A model generated the notes under the pieces. The model was not told the DNA's origin. It ran no database searches and saw only the letters and a program-made list of their open reading frames with translations. A DNA stretch of 11,595 bases from Pseudomonadota bacterium. GTDB lineage: Bacteria > Pseudomonadota > Alphaproteobacteria > UBA9219 > RGZA01. The stretch is taken from contig JACQAB010000003.1 in assembly GCA_016195205.1 (NCBI GenBank), positions 1-11,595 of the forward strand, given 5' to 3'. The translations under genes and the position numbers were made by a program. This document shows positions 6,127-11,595 of the stretch, piece after piece. Within the stretch, counting starts at the first letter, position 1. Each line of letters starts with the position of its first letter.

Positions 6127-6751
6127 AAATGACTAACTCCACAACACGGCACGGGCGGCACCTGAGCCGGTTGGTGTCCTTATTGACCCAACCGCCGTCA
6201 CCGTCCGAGAAGCGGCCAAACCAGACACCCTCTGAATGGTCACGATGCTCCGAGGACGACCAGTACCAGAAGGCGAAGTCGGAGCTACTTTCTCGCGTTG
6301 TGTAGGTGCCGGCAAAGTCGCCTTCATTCCTGTTTTTAAACAGGCTTTCTTCGTGAACCTTGTTGCCGTCAATATCGGTGCCAAGCAGCAGGTCGCGCGT
6401 GGGAATAAACCATTCGCCCTTATAGCTGCCGCCTTTGAGGGCCTTGTAAAGCGCCGTGTCGTTTTTATAGTTGCCGCCATCATGGCCGTGCCAGTTCTTG
6501 CGTTTGGCAAGTTCATCGGCGGCAGCCTCAAAAGTCAGCAGGATTTTCTTGCCCGATGAATCCGTAAAATCCTCTGGCGCTGCAAAGACGGCGAATTTCT
6601 TGTTCAGCGATTTTCCCTGTCGGTCTTTGGGTTCCCAAATCCCTGCAAAAATACCTTCGCCCTCCACCAATTGTCCGATTTCATAGGCTACACGCTGGGC
6701 AGATATGCCCGTTGTCGTCGCGCTGGCTTTCGTTTGCGGCTGGCCGATCAT
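6125..6751 (-). CDS. DUF1566/C-type-lectin-like protein, candidate retroelement variable protein
   Basis: This 208-residue protein has no signal peptide. Recognisable segments are GIWEPKDRQGKSLNKKFAVF (about 38-57), NWHGHDGG (86-93), EWFIPTRDLL (113-122), FWYWSSSEHR (161-170), VWFGRFSDGDGGW (176-188) and the ending RLRCRPCR (195-202). The W-IP...YWSSSE...FSDG...RCRPxR pattern belongs to DUF1566-like, C-type-lectin-fold domains, and several diversity-generating retroelements (DGRs) use such domains as targets, varying exactly this C-terminal stretch. The start is well supported: AAAGGAG sits 7 nt upstream. Base composition is less GC-rich than neighbours, hinting at acquisition. No reverse transcriptase or template repeat is in the window, so it may be a remote DGR target or a non-variable relative. 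What it binds is unknown. Confidence 0.7.
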   Translation of the reverse strand: MIGQPQTKASATTTGISAQRVAYEIGQLVEGEGIFAGIWEPKDRQGKSLNKKFAVFAAPEDFTDSSGKKILLTFEAAADELAKRKNWHGHDGGNYKNDTALYKALKGGSYKGEWFIPTRDLLLGTDIDGNKVHEESLFKNRNEGDFAGTYTTRESSSDFAFWYWSSSEHRDHSEGVWFGRFSDGDGGWVNKDTNRLRCRPCRVVELVI

Positions 6752-6781
6752 TATAAAACTCCTTTAAAAAAAGACAAGATG

Positions 6782-6827
6782 GTATCACTATCGATACGAA
6801 CATAATTGTGGGCTTTCCGTAGTTCAA
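6782..6827 (-). promoter_or_regulatory. Candidate promoter and operator for the WSSSE protein gene
   Basis: On the minus strand TTGAAC (6827-6822) and TATGTT (6804-6799) are separated by 17 nt, each matching 4 of 6 consensus positions. Just downstream lies the partial palindrome GTATCGATAGTGATAC (6797-6782), with 5-bp arms GTATC/GATAC, where a repressor could act. The -35 overlaps the end of proC. This would give the gene its own start within the proC direction of transcription. Confidence 0.35.
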
Positions 6828-7624
6828 GAAGAAAGTTTGCGGCCCCGCTCCACGGCGGCATCCAGGGCTTTTTTCATAAGGTTTTGCAGGCCTTGATTTT
6901 CCTGCAGCACCGTCACCGCGGCTTCGGTCATGCCGCCCTTCACGGCCACGCTTTGGTAAAGCGTTTCGAGGGAAGCCGTGGCTTCCTGTGCGAAAGCAGC
7001 AGAGCCAATCAGCGTCTGCCGCGCCAGGTTTTGCGCCAACTCGGGTTCCAGCCCCAGCGCCGCACCGCTTTCGGCCATCACATGAGCCAGCAGGTAAAAA
7101 TAAGCCGGGCCACAGCCGGAAAGCACCGTGCCCACATCGATCAGGTCTTCATCGTTTACCCAAAAGGTTTTTCCCAATTGGGAGAAAAGATATTCAGCCC
7201 TTTTCCGGTCATCGGGCGAGGCGTTTTTGCCGCCCACCAGCAGAATGACCGCTTCGCGCACCTTGGCGGCCAGATTGGGCATGGCGCGCACCAGCCGCGT
7301 TTCAGCCCCCAAAACCTTTTCATAGGTGGCCAGTTTCTGGCCGGCGGCGATGGTCAGGAACAGGCTGCGCCCGGCGTATTTTTTATAATCGGCCAGAACC
7401 TGTTCCAGCCCCTGGGGCTTGACGGCGACAACAATCACTTCGGGGTCGAAGGCCGTGGGCAGCTCACGCGCGCTGGCACAGAAGGTGGCGCCCCTGGCTT
7501 CGTGCAGGGGGTTGCGGTTGGGTTCAATCACCCAGATTTTGCGGGCGGCTTTCTTCTCCAGCCAGGGCACCAGCATCGCCGAGCCCATATGCCCGCAGCC
7601 GATAAGGACAAGATCACTGATCAT
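6824..7624 (-). CDS. proC: Pyrroline-5-carboxylate reductase
   Basis: The 266-residue product matches ProC, which reduces 1-pyrroline-5-carboxylate to proline using NAD(P)H, the last step of proline synthesis. The Rossmann motif IGCGHMGSAM is at residues 8-17; further family landmarks are VAVKPQ, RAMPNLAA and the C-terminal signature SGCGPAYFYLLAHVMAESGA. KGGMTEAAV replaces the more common PGGTTxAAL loop. I chose the ATG at 7624 because it places the Rossmann strand at the N-terminus; an in-frame ATG at 7723 would add 33 residues overlapping the upstream gene with no family likeness. The start is 32 nt after the ybjN-like stop codon, so the two probably form an operon, though the ribosome binding site (AGGAC next to the ATG) is poorly spaced. 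Confidence 0.93.
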   Translation of the reverse strand: MISDLVLIGCGHMGSAMLVPWLEKKAARKIWVIEPNRNPLHEARGATFCASARELPTAFDPEVIVVAVKPQGLEQVLADYKKYAGRSLFLTIAAGQKLATYEKVLGAETRLVRAMPNLAAKVREAVILLVGGKNASPDDRKRAEYLFSQLGKTFWVNDEDLIDVGTVLSGCGPAYFYLLAHVMAESGAALGLEPELAQNLARQTLIGSAAFAQEATASLETLYQSVAVKGGMTEAAVTVLQENQGLQNLMKKALDAAVERGRKLSS

Positions 7625-7656
7625 GTCCTGACTATAGAAGAAGGAAGGGGGTTGAT

Positions 7657-8160
7657 CTAGGCCCGGCCCACGGGGTCCAGCATGGCGGCGGTCATGGCCT
7701 CTTCGGCGTTCTTGCCGCCCCACAGGACGTACTGGAAAGCGGGGTAAAACCGCTCACTTTCGGTCAGGGCTATTTCCACCATGTCTTCCAGTTGTTCCAG
7801 GGCGGGGCCGTGGCTGCCGCGGTAAAGGCTGGTATAGCGGAACAGGGGGGTTTTTTCCTCGGTGCACAGGTCGAAGTGACCGAACCAAAGGCGGTTGTTC
7901 ACCAGGCCGATCAACTCATACGCCGCGGCTTCGCGCCCGTCGGGCACGCGCATGTCGAACTGGCAGGTGAACTGCAAAGCGCTGATGTCGCGCTGCCAAA
8001 GGAAGTACATCCGGTAGCGGCACCAGGCGCCGCTCATCTCCACCACCAGCTCATCATCATGCGCGCGTTCAAAGTGCCACTGATTGGCCTGAACGATTTC
8101 TTCCACCATATCGAGGGGGTTAGGAGACGGCTTGGTTGTTTCCTGAAGCAAGGCGACCAT
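7657..8160 (-). CDS. YbjN domain-containing protein
   Basis: The 167-residue cytoplasmic protein matches the alphaproteobacterial YbjN-domain family, which shares a fold with type III secretion chaperones and has no established reaction. Visible pattern: NPLDMVEEIVQANQWHFER, ELVVEMSGAWCRYRMYFLW, LQFTCQFDMRVPDGR, YELIGLVNNRLWFGHFDL and RGSHGPALEQLEDMVE. The start at 8160 is chosen for AGGAG 9 nt upstream; an in-frame extension to 8322 is rich in Cys and Pro and unlike the family. It lies directly upstream of proC, and this pairing is common in Alphaproteobacteria as far as I recall. The 245-nt region upstream (8161-8405) holds no gene I can support; it contains only a short hairpin TTTAAG-GGAAA-CTTAAA at 8328-8344. 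Confidence 0.85.
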   Translation of the reverse strand: MVALLQETTKPSPNPLDMVEEIVQANQWHFERAHDDELVVEMSGAWCRYRMYFLWQRDISALQFTCQFDMRVPDGREAAAYELIGLVNNRLWFGHFDLCTEEKTPLFRYTSLYRGSHGPALEQLEDMVEIALTESERFYPAFQYVLWGGKNAEEAMTAAMLDPVGRA

Positions 8161-8405
8161 GAACGCGTTCTCCTGAAAATACCTGGCGGGGCGTTTTGTA
8201 AAACAGCGCGGCGCGACTGGGCCAACGCAACAGGTTGTGAGGCTCGCATAACCGGAATCTTCGCCGCAAGGGGCGCAAGAGGTGATTTGCCGCATCGGCC
8301 AAAACTGTGATTCTTTTGGCACGCCGTTTTAAGGGAAACTTAAACAAGGTTTCGAAACAGGCTGTGACTCTTTTGACTCTATCGCTTGATCTTTTCTAAG
8401 CCGAT

Positions 8406-8705
8406 TCAATTTCCCTTCTTTACACGGGTGCCCGTCTTACGCACACGCGCCGGGATGGTTATCCCCAGTTTCAATTCAATTTTCCCCAGGCGTGCATGAA
8501 TCTGTTCCTGAATCGCGCGCGCTTCCTTGAGGGAGGCCTGAATCGATTCAAGCTCTTCCCGGCGCGCCAGCTTCAGCTTCTTCGCCAACCGTTCCAGGCG
8601 ATCCAAGCCCAACGTTTCAATCTCGCGTTTCAGGTTGGCGGCCGAGATCAGCGCCTCGCTGCCCAGCTTGCCCAGGCGGCCAAGAATACGTTCGCGTCTG
8701 TCCAT
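8406..8705 (-). CDS. ubiK: UbiK/BMFP-family coiled-coil protein
   Basis: The 99-residue basic protein is nearly all helical and carries the BMFP/UbiK pattern: an amphipathic N-terminal half (LGKLGSEALISAANLKREIE) followed by KLKLARREELESIQASLKEA and a coiled coil ending ARLGKIELKLG (family: LVSREEFExxxxxxxxxRxxxxxLExRLxxLE). UbiK-type proteins trimerise, bind membranes and assist ubiquinone synthesis enzymes; the purified Brucella homologue has membrane fusogenic activity. The C-terminal tail is Arg/Lys-rich. AAGGAG 6 nt before the ATG supports the start. It diverges from lgt across a 73-nt spacer. Sequence identity to E. coli UbiK is probably low, so the symbol is a family-level assignment. 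Confidence 0.7.
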   Translation of the reverse strand: MDRRERILGRLGKLGSEALISAANLKREIETLGLDRLERLAKKLKLARREELESIQASLKEARAIQEQIHARLGKIELKLGITIPARVRKTGTRVKKGN

Positions 8706-8728
8706 GGTTTCTCCTTACGCAGAACTTC

Positions 8729-8758
8729 ATTGTAAACAAAAGATGCGCAAAAGATATT
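8729..8758. promoter_or_regulatory. Overlapping divergent promoter elements for lgt and the ubiK-like gene
   Basis: For lgt, TTGTAA (8730-8735) and GATATT (8753-8758) are 17 nt apart on the plus strand, 4 of 6 matches each, ending 20 nt before the start codon. For the ubiK-like gene a good -10 (TACAAT, 8734-8729) lies on the minus strand inside the same -35 box; no clear -35 is seen for it. If both are real, polymerase cannot occupy both at once. Confidence 0.35.
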
Positions 8759-8778
8759 TTTTCTCTATAAGGAAATCC

Positions 8779-9387
8779 ATGCCCTTTCCGCACCTTGACC
8801 CCGTGGCTTTGCAGATCGGCCCCTTGGCGATCCGCTGGTACGCGCTGGCTTATATTGCCGGCGTCATTCTAGGCTGGTTGTATGCCAAGCATTTGGCCAA
8901 GGCGAACCCGCGCGGGCCCGCGCCCGACCTTTACACCGAGGTTTTAAGCTGGCTGGTTTTCGGCATTCTTATCGGCGGGCGGCTGGGCTATGTGCTGTTC
9001 TATAATGGGCCTTATTACCTGCAGCACCCGCTGGAAGCGCTGGAAATCTGGCATGGCGGCATGTCGTTCCACGGCGGGGCGCTGGGCGTGATTGGGAGCT
9101 GTTGGTTCTTCTGCAAAAGGCACAAGATTTCCTACCTGGCTTTCATGGACATCGTGGTGTGCGTGGTGCCCATAGGGCTGTTCTTCGGACGCCTGGCGAA
9201 TTTTGTGAACGGCGAATTGTTCGGACGTGCGTCTGATGTTCCATGGGCCATGGTGTTTCCGCATGGCGGGCCTTTGCCGCGTCATCCAAGCCAGCTTTAT
9301 GAAGCGGGGCTGGAGGGGCTTTTGCTTCTTGCCATCCTTGCGTTCCCATGGGGCTGTTCGGCTTATGGCTTATTCTTCGCTCTCTGA
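8779..9387 (+). CDS. lgt: Prolipoprotein diacylglyceryl transferase, C-terminus lost by deletion
   Basis: Lgt transfers diacylglycerol from phosphatidylglycerol to the lipobox Cys of prelipoproteins in the inner membrane. This copy has the normal N-terminus (FPHLDPVALQIGPLAIRWYA), the H-containing MSFHGG motif (His98, equivalent to E. coli His103), the signature GRLANFVNGELFGR (137-150; Arg138, Asn141, Gly149 correspond to E. coli Arg143, Asn146, Gly154) and RHPSQLYEAGLEG. After residue about 190 the frame goes wrong and stops at 9387, giving 202 residues where 260-290 are usual. The segment with the essential C-terminal Arg (E. coli Arg239; YGxxRxxxEFxRxPD) is absent. The authentic last codons follow in another frame (9345-9404). 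The start has AAGGAAA 5 nt upstream. As read, the product should be inactive; a sequence or assembly error is a serious alternative. Confidence 0.9.
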   Translation: MPFPHLDPVALQIGPLAIRWYALAYIAGVILGWLYAKHLAKANPRGPAPDLYTEVLSWLVFGILIGGRLGYVLFYNGPYYLQHPLEALEIWHGGMSFHGGALGVIGSCWFFCKRHKISYLAFMDIVVCVVPIGLFFGRLANFVNGELFGRASDVPWAMVFPHGGPLPRHPSQLYEAGLEGLLLLAILAFPWGCSAYGLFFAL

Positions 9388-9404
9388 AAACCGCCCGCGC
9401 ATGA
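9345..9404 (+). pseudogene. lgt: Out-of-frame true C-terminus of lgt
   Basis: In the +1 frame relative to the truncated lgt, this stretch reads P then MGLFGLWLILRSLKTARA and a TGA at 9402-9404. That resembles the last membrane helix and basic tail of Lgt (LPMxxxGLWLILR...), and its stop overlaps the next gene's start as ATGA, as expected for an intact operon. About 55-60 residues between AIL and this tail are missing, roughly 165-180 bp, and the join is out of frame. Confidence 0.65.
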
Positions 9405-10480
9405 CGCTGCTGGAAACCCTTATCCGCGAGGAAATCCGGGCGAAGGGGCCCATGCCTTTCGTGCAATATATGGAGTGGTGCATGCGCCACCCCACGCATG
9501 GCTATTACACCACGCGCGATCCGCTGGGCCAAGACGGCGATTTCACCACCGGGCCGGAAATAAGCCAGATGTTCGGAGAAATGATCGCCCTGTGGTGCGT
9601 GGATGCCTGGATGAAAATGGGTGAGCCGGTCTCGTTTATTCTGGCCGAAGGCGGGCCGGGCCGTGGCACGCTGATGGAAGACGTGCTGCGCACGGTGAAA
9701 GTATCGGCGGGCTTTGCCAAGGCCGCGCAAGTGGTTCTGGTGGAAAAAAGCCCCGAGCTTCGCCGCAAGCAGGCCGAAAAACTGGCGGATTATAAAGTCA
9801 GCTGGGTAGAGGATTTAAGCGAATTGCCGCCGCTGCCGGTTATTTTCTTCGCCAATGAATTGCTGGATACCTTCGCCATCCGCCGCTTCCTGTGCACCAA
9901 ACTGGGCCAGTGGGAAGAACAAGTGGTAAAGGAAGAAAAGGGCAAGCTGGCCCTAAGCACCCGGCCCCTATGCGGAGATGATAAGAAAATATTTGAAAAC
10001 CCGGCCTATGCCACGGCCCCCATTGGCGCCTGCGCGGAAATCAGCATGGATGTTCTGAACTGGATGGGAAAACTTTTCGTGCATCTGGGCAAGCAGGGCG
10101 GCGCGGCGCTAGTGGTGGATTACGGCTATGAAGGGCCGCTGACGGCCGACACCGTGCAGGCCATCCGCGCCAAGAAGCCTGCCGTGCTGCTGGAAGACCC
10201 GGGCGAGGCCGACATCACCGCCTATGTGGATTTTGGCGCGCTGCGGCGTATCGGTGAAGCCATGGAGCTGAAGGCTTACCCGTTGCGGGTACAGCGCGAC
10301 TTCCTGCTTCATTGCGGCATCCTGCACCGGGTGAAAATGCTGAAAGACAAGGCCCGGCCCGACCAGTTGGAAAAAATTGACACCGGCCTTGAGCGCCTGC
10401 TTTCCGCCAACCAGATGGGTATTCTGTTCAAGGTTTTCTGCGTGGCGCACCCTTCCCTGCCGCCTTTGTTAGGATTCTAG
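9401..10480 (+). CDS. MidA/NDUFAF7-family SAM-dependent methyltransferase
   Basis: The 359-residue protein is a full-length member of the class I methyltransferase family that includes human NDUFAF7/MidA, which methylates an arginine of complex I subunit NDUFS2. Landmarks: GPMPFVQYMEWCMRHPTHGY, DGDFTTGPEISQMFGEM, the SAM-binding loop GGPGRGTLMEDVLR (84-97), EKSPELRRKQ, ANELLDTFAIRRF, GGAALVVDYGY and DPGEADITAYVDF. Family members usually have ELGPGRG; here it is AEGGPGRG, which keeps the glycines. The ATG at 9401 overlaps the original lgt stop codon; an in-frame ATG at 9227 lies inside lgt and is rejected. It belongs to the lgt - methyltransferase - pgeF string. The bacterial substrate is not established, though complex I assembly is plausible. 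Confidence 0.9.
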   Translation: MTLLETLIREEIRAKGPMPFVQYMEWCMRHPTHGYYTTRDPLGQDGDFTTGPEISQMFGEMIALWCVDAWMKMGEPVSFILAEGGPGRGTLMEDVLRTVKVSAGFAKAAQVVLVEKSPELRRKQAEKLADYKVSWVEDLSELPPLPVIFFANELLDTFAIRRFLCTKLGQWEEQVVKEEKGKLALSTRPLCGDDKKIFENPAYATAPIGACAEISMDVLNWMGKLFVHLGKQGGAALVVDYGYEGPLTADTVQAIRAKKPAVLLEDPGEADITAYVDFGALRRIGEAMELKAYPLRVQRDFLLHCGILHRVKMLKDKARPDQLEKIDTGLERLLSANQMGILFKVFCVAHPSLPPLLGF

Positions 10481-10486
10481 GGTTTT

Positions 10487-10603
10487 GTCATCCCGGAAAC
10501 CGCAAAGCGGTTATCCGGGATCCCATTTGGTTTTTTTCCATAAACAAAATAAAATGGGATCCCGGCTCTCCCTCGGATCAAGTCCGGGGTCGGCCGGGAT
10601 GAC
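10487..10603. repeat. Palindromic mosaic element C between the methyltransferase gene and pgeF
   Basis: The 117-bp element is bounded by GTCATCCCGG and CCGGGATGAC. Its left flank folds as AACCGC-AAA-GCGGTT, its right flank as CCTCGGA-TCAAG-TCCGGGG (one G-T pair), and its 37-bp AT-rich core is at 10522-10558, enclosed by GGATCCCATTT and AAATGGGATCC. It begins 6 nt after the upstream stop codon and ends 11 nt before the pgeF start. Core identity with element B is about 31 of 37; the flanking hairpins differ. Confidence 0.8.
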
Positions 10604-10614
10604 ATTGGAAAATC

Positions 10615-11391
10615 ATGCCTGAATCTCTTCCACCCTTCCTTACCCACCCCGCCCTGAACGATAAAAAAATCCGTCACGGGTTTTTCACGCGCGAGGGCGG
10701 CGTAAGCGAAGGTTTGTTCGTCTCGCTGAATTGCGGTGAAAGCTCGAAAGACGATCCCAAAAACGTGGACGAAAATTTAAACCGCACGGCGCAGGCCATG
10801 CAGGCCGCACATCTGCTTTCCTGCCACCAAATTCATTCCACCATTGTCATACCGGTTACCAAAGCCTGGACGCGCGACCAGAAACCCCAGGCTGACGCCA
10901 TGGTGACACGCGAAAAAGGCGTGGCGCTTGGCATCAAAACCGCCGATTGCGCGCCGGTGCTGTTTTTCGACGCAAAAGCGAAAGTCATTGGCGCGGCGCA
11001 TGCCGGCTGGCGGGGGGCGGTGGACGGCATGCTGGAAAACACCGTCGCCGCCATGGAAAAGCTGGGCGCGCGCGCCGAAAACATCCGCGCCGTGATCGGC
11101 CCCTGCATTCAGCAGAATTCCTATGAAGTGGGCCATGAATTCCCCGCGCCATTTTTAAAGCAGGATGTGGCGAATGAAGGCTTCTTCAAAAAATCTTCCC
11201 GTGAAGGACATTTTTTGTTTGATCTTCCCGGCTATGTCGTGAAGCGACTAAAAGTTAACGGCCTGAAAGAAACCCACTCCATCGGCTTCGATACCTGCAG
11301 CGACGAAAGCCGCTTTTTCAGCTATCGCCGCGCCACCTTGCGCCGTGAAAGTGCGCATGGCACATTGCTGTCCGTGATTGTTCTTACCTGA
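10615..11391 (+). CDS. pgeF: Peptidoglycan editing factor PgeF (laccase-domain protein)
   Basis: The 258-residue protein matches the YfiH/PgeF family (also called polyphenol oxidase or laccase domain). PgeF hydrolyses wrongly made muropeptide precursors such as UDP-MurNAc-L-Ser, keeping the stem peptide starting with L-Ala; related proteins act as purine nucleosidases. Landmarks: GFFTREGGVSEGLFVSLNCG, the metal-site residues His74 in CHQIHS, Cys112 in KTADCAPVLFF and His129 in GAAHAGWRG, and IGPCIQQNSYEVG. The end (FDTCSDESRFFSYRR) is also typical. A GGAAA 5 nt before the ATG serves as a modest ribosome binding site just outside repeat C. It is the third gene of the lgt string, consistent with cell-wall work. 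It looks complete. Confidence 0.94.
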   Translation: MPESLPPFLTHPALNDKKIRHGFFTREGGVSEGLFVSLNCGESSKDDPKNVDENLNRTAQAMQAAHLLSCHQIHSTIVIPVTKAWTRDQKPQADAMVTREKGVALGIKTADCAPVLFFDAKAKVIGAAHAGWRGAVDGMLENTVAAMEKLGARAENIRAVIGPCIQQNSYEVGHEFPAPFLKQDVANEGFFKKSSREGHFLFDLPGYVVKRLKVNGLKETHSIGFDTCSDESRFFSYRRATLRRESAHGTLLSVIVLT

Positions 11392-11401
11392 TAGGCAGAA
11401 A

Positions 11402-11595
11402 ATGAATTCTCGAAACAACAAATGGCTTTGGGTTTTAGCAGCGCTGGCAGCGGCTTCTCCAGCTTCGGCCCTGGCGCAGGAAAAAAGAATTTCTGTTCAA
11501 GGACAGCTTACCTGCGCGGATACCCCACGCCTGACCATTTCCGCAAGGCCCGATGGAAGTGACAGCGGCGCCGTTCTTGGCGGCACGCTCGTGGC
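11402..11595 (+). CDS. Exported protein of unknown function, N-terminal fragment
   Basis: The first 64 codons are present; the gene runs off the right edge. It starts 10 nt after the pgeF stop codon, with AGG about 6 nt upstream, so it is probably the next gene of the operon. The first 26 residues form a signal peptide: a basic start (MNSRNNK), a hydrophobic stretch (WLWVLAALAAASPASALA) and a likely signal peptidase I site after ALA, before QEK. There is no lipobox, so it should be periplasmic or secreted. The visible mature part (QLTCADTPRLTISARPDGSD) is not a domain I recognise. Confidence 0.7.
   Translation, partial: MNSRNNKWLWVLAALAAASPASALAQEKRISVQGQLTCADTPRLTISARPDGSDSGAVLGGTLV

Noticed and set aside
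6806..7660. Open frame of 284 codons antisense to proC
   Set aside because: proC has all family motifs over the same stretch; the opposite frame has none.
7625..7723. 33-residue N-terminal extension of proC
   Set aside because: It overlaps the end of the ybjN-like gene and would precede the Rossmann strand with Arg-rich sequence not found in ProC proteins.
8328..8344. Hairpin TTTAAG-GGAAA-CTTAAA as a terminator for the ubiK-like gene
   Set aside because: The stem is only 6 bp and AT-rich, lacks a clear U-run, and lies over 60 nt past the stop codon.

Overview
The window looks like a piece of an alphaproteobacterial chromosome, possibly from a metagenome assembly. The lineage is inferred from moderately high GC, the lgt - MidA/NDUFAF7-type methyltransferase - pgeF gene string, an OmpR/EnvZ-type pair, a UbiK/BMFP protein, and dispersed palindromes built on GTCATCCCGG/CCGGGATGAC. 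Most genes are housekeeping or cell-envelope genes.

Layout. Minus strand, 1-2290: the start of an MlaF-type ABC ATPase, a broken stretch (159-328), then mreC and mreB. In the broken stretch the 5' end of mreD runs straight into the last codons of an MlaE-type permease. Plus strand, 2417-4873: an OmpR-type response regulator, an EnvZ-type histidine kinase overlapping it by 4 nt, and a FolB-like protein. The regulator diverges from mreB across a short region holding a near-perfect 20-bp palindrome. Minus strand, 4995-8160: ybjN-like gene, proC, a WSSSE/RCRP-type protein that resembles variable proteins of diversity-generating retroelements, a TetR/COQ9-like regulator and csaA. Around 8406-8779 a UbiK-like gene and lgt diverge. 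Plus strand, 8779-11595: lgt (broken), a MidA-family methyltransferase, pgeF, and the start of an exported protein of unknown function.

Repeats. Three complex palindromic elements lie between genes. Two of them (5353-5495 and 10487-10603) share an asymmetric 37-bp core. They sit in the same orientation relative to transcription and fill nearly the whole spacer between co-directional genes, ending 11-13 nt before the next start codon. The third (4891-4969) is a shorter relative between two convergent genes.

Most notable points. (1) Two out-of-frame deletion-like junctions affect envelope genes that are normally conserved: mreD joined to mlaE, and lgt missing its C-terminal catalytic segment while keeping its last 18 or so codons. 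They may be real deletions or assembly errors; reads would decide. (2) The protein at 6125-6751 may be an orphan target of a diversity-generating retroelement; no reverse transcriptase or template repeat is in the window. (3) The paired placement of the palindromic elements suggests a role in mRNA structure. I found no tRNA, rRNA, CRISPR array or transposase gene.
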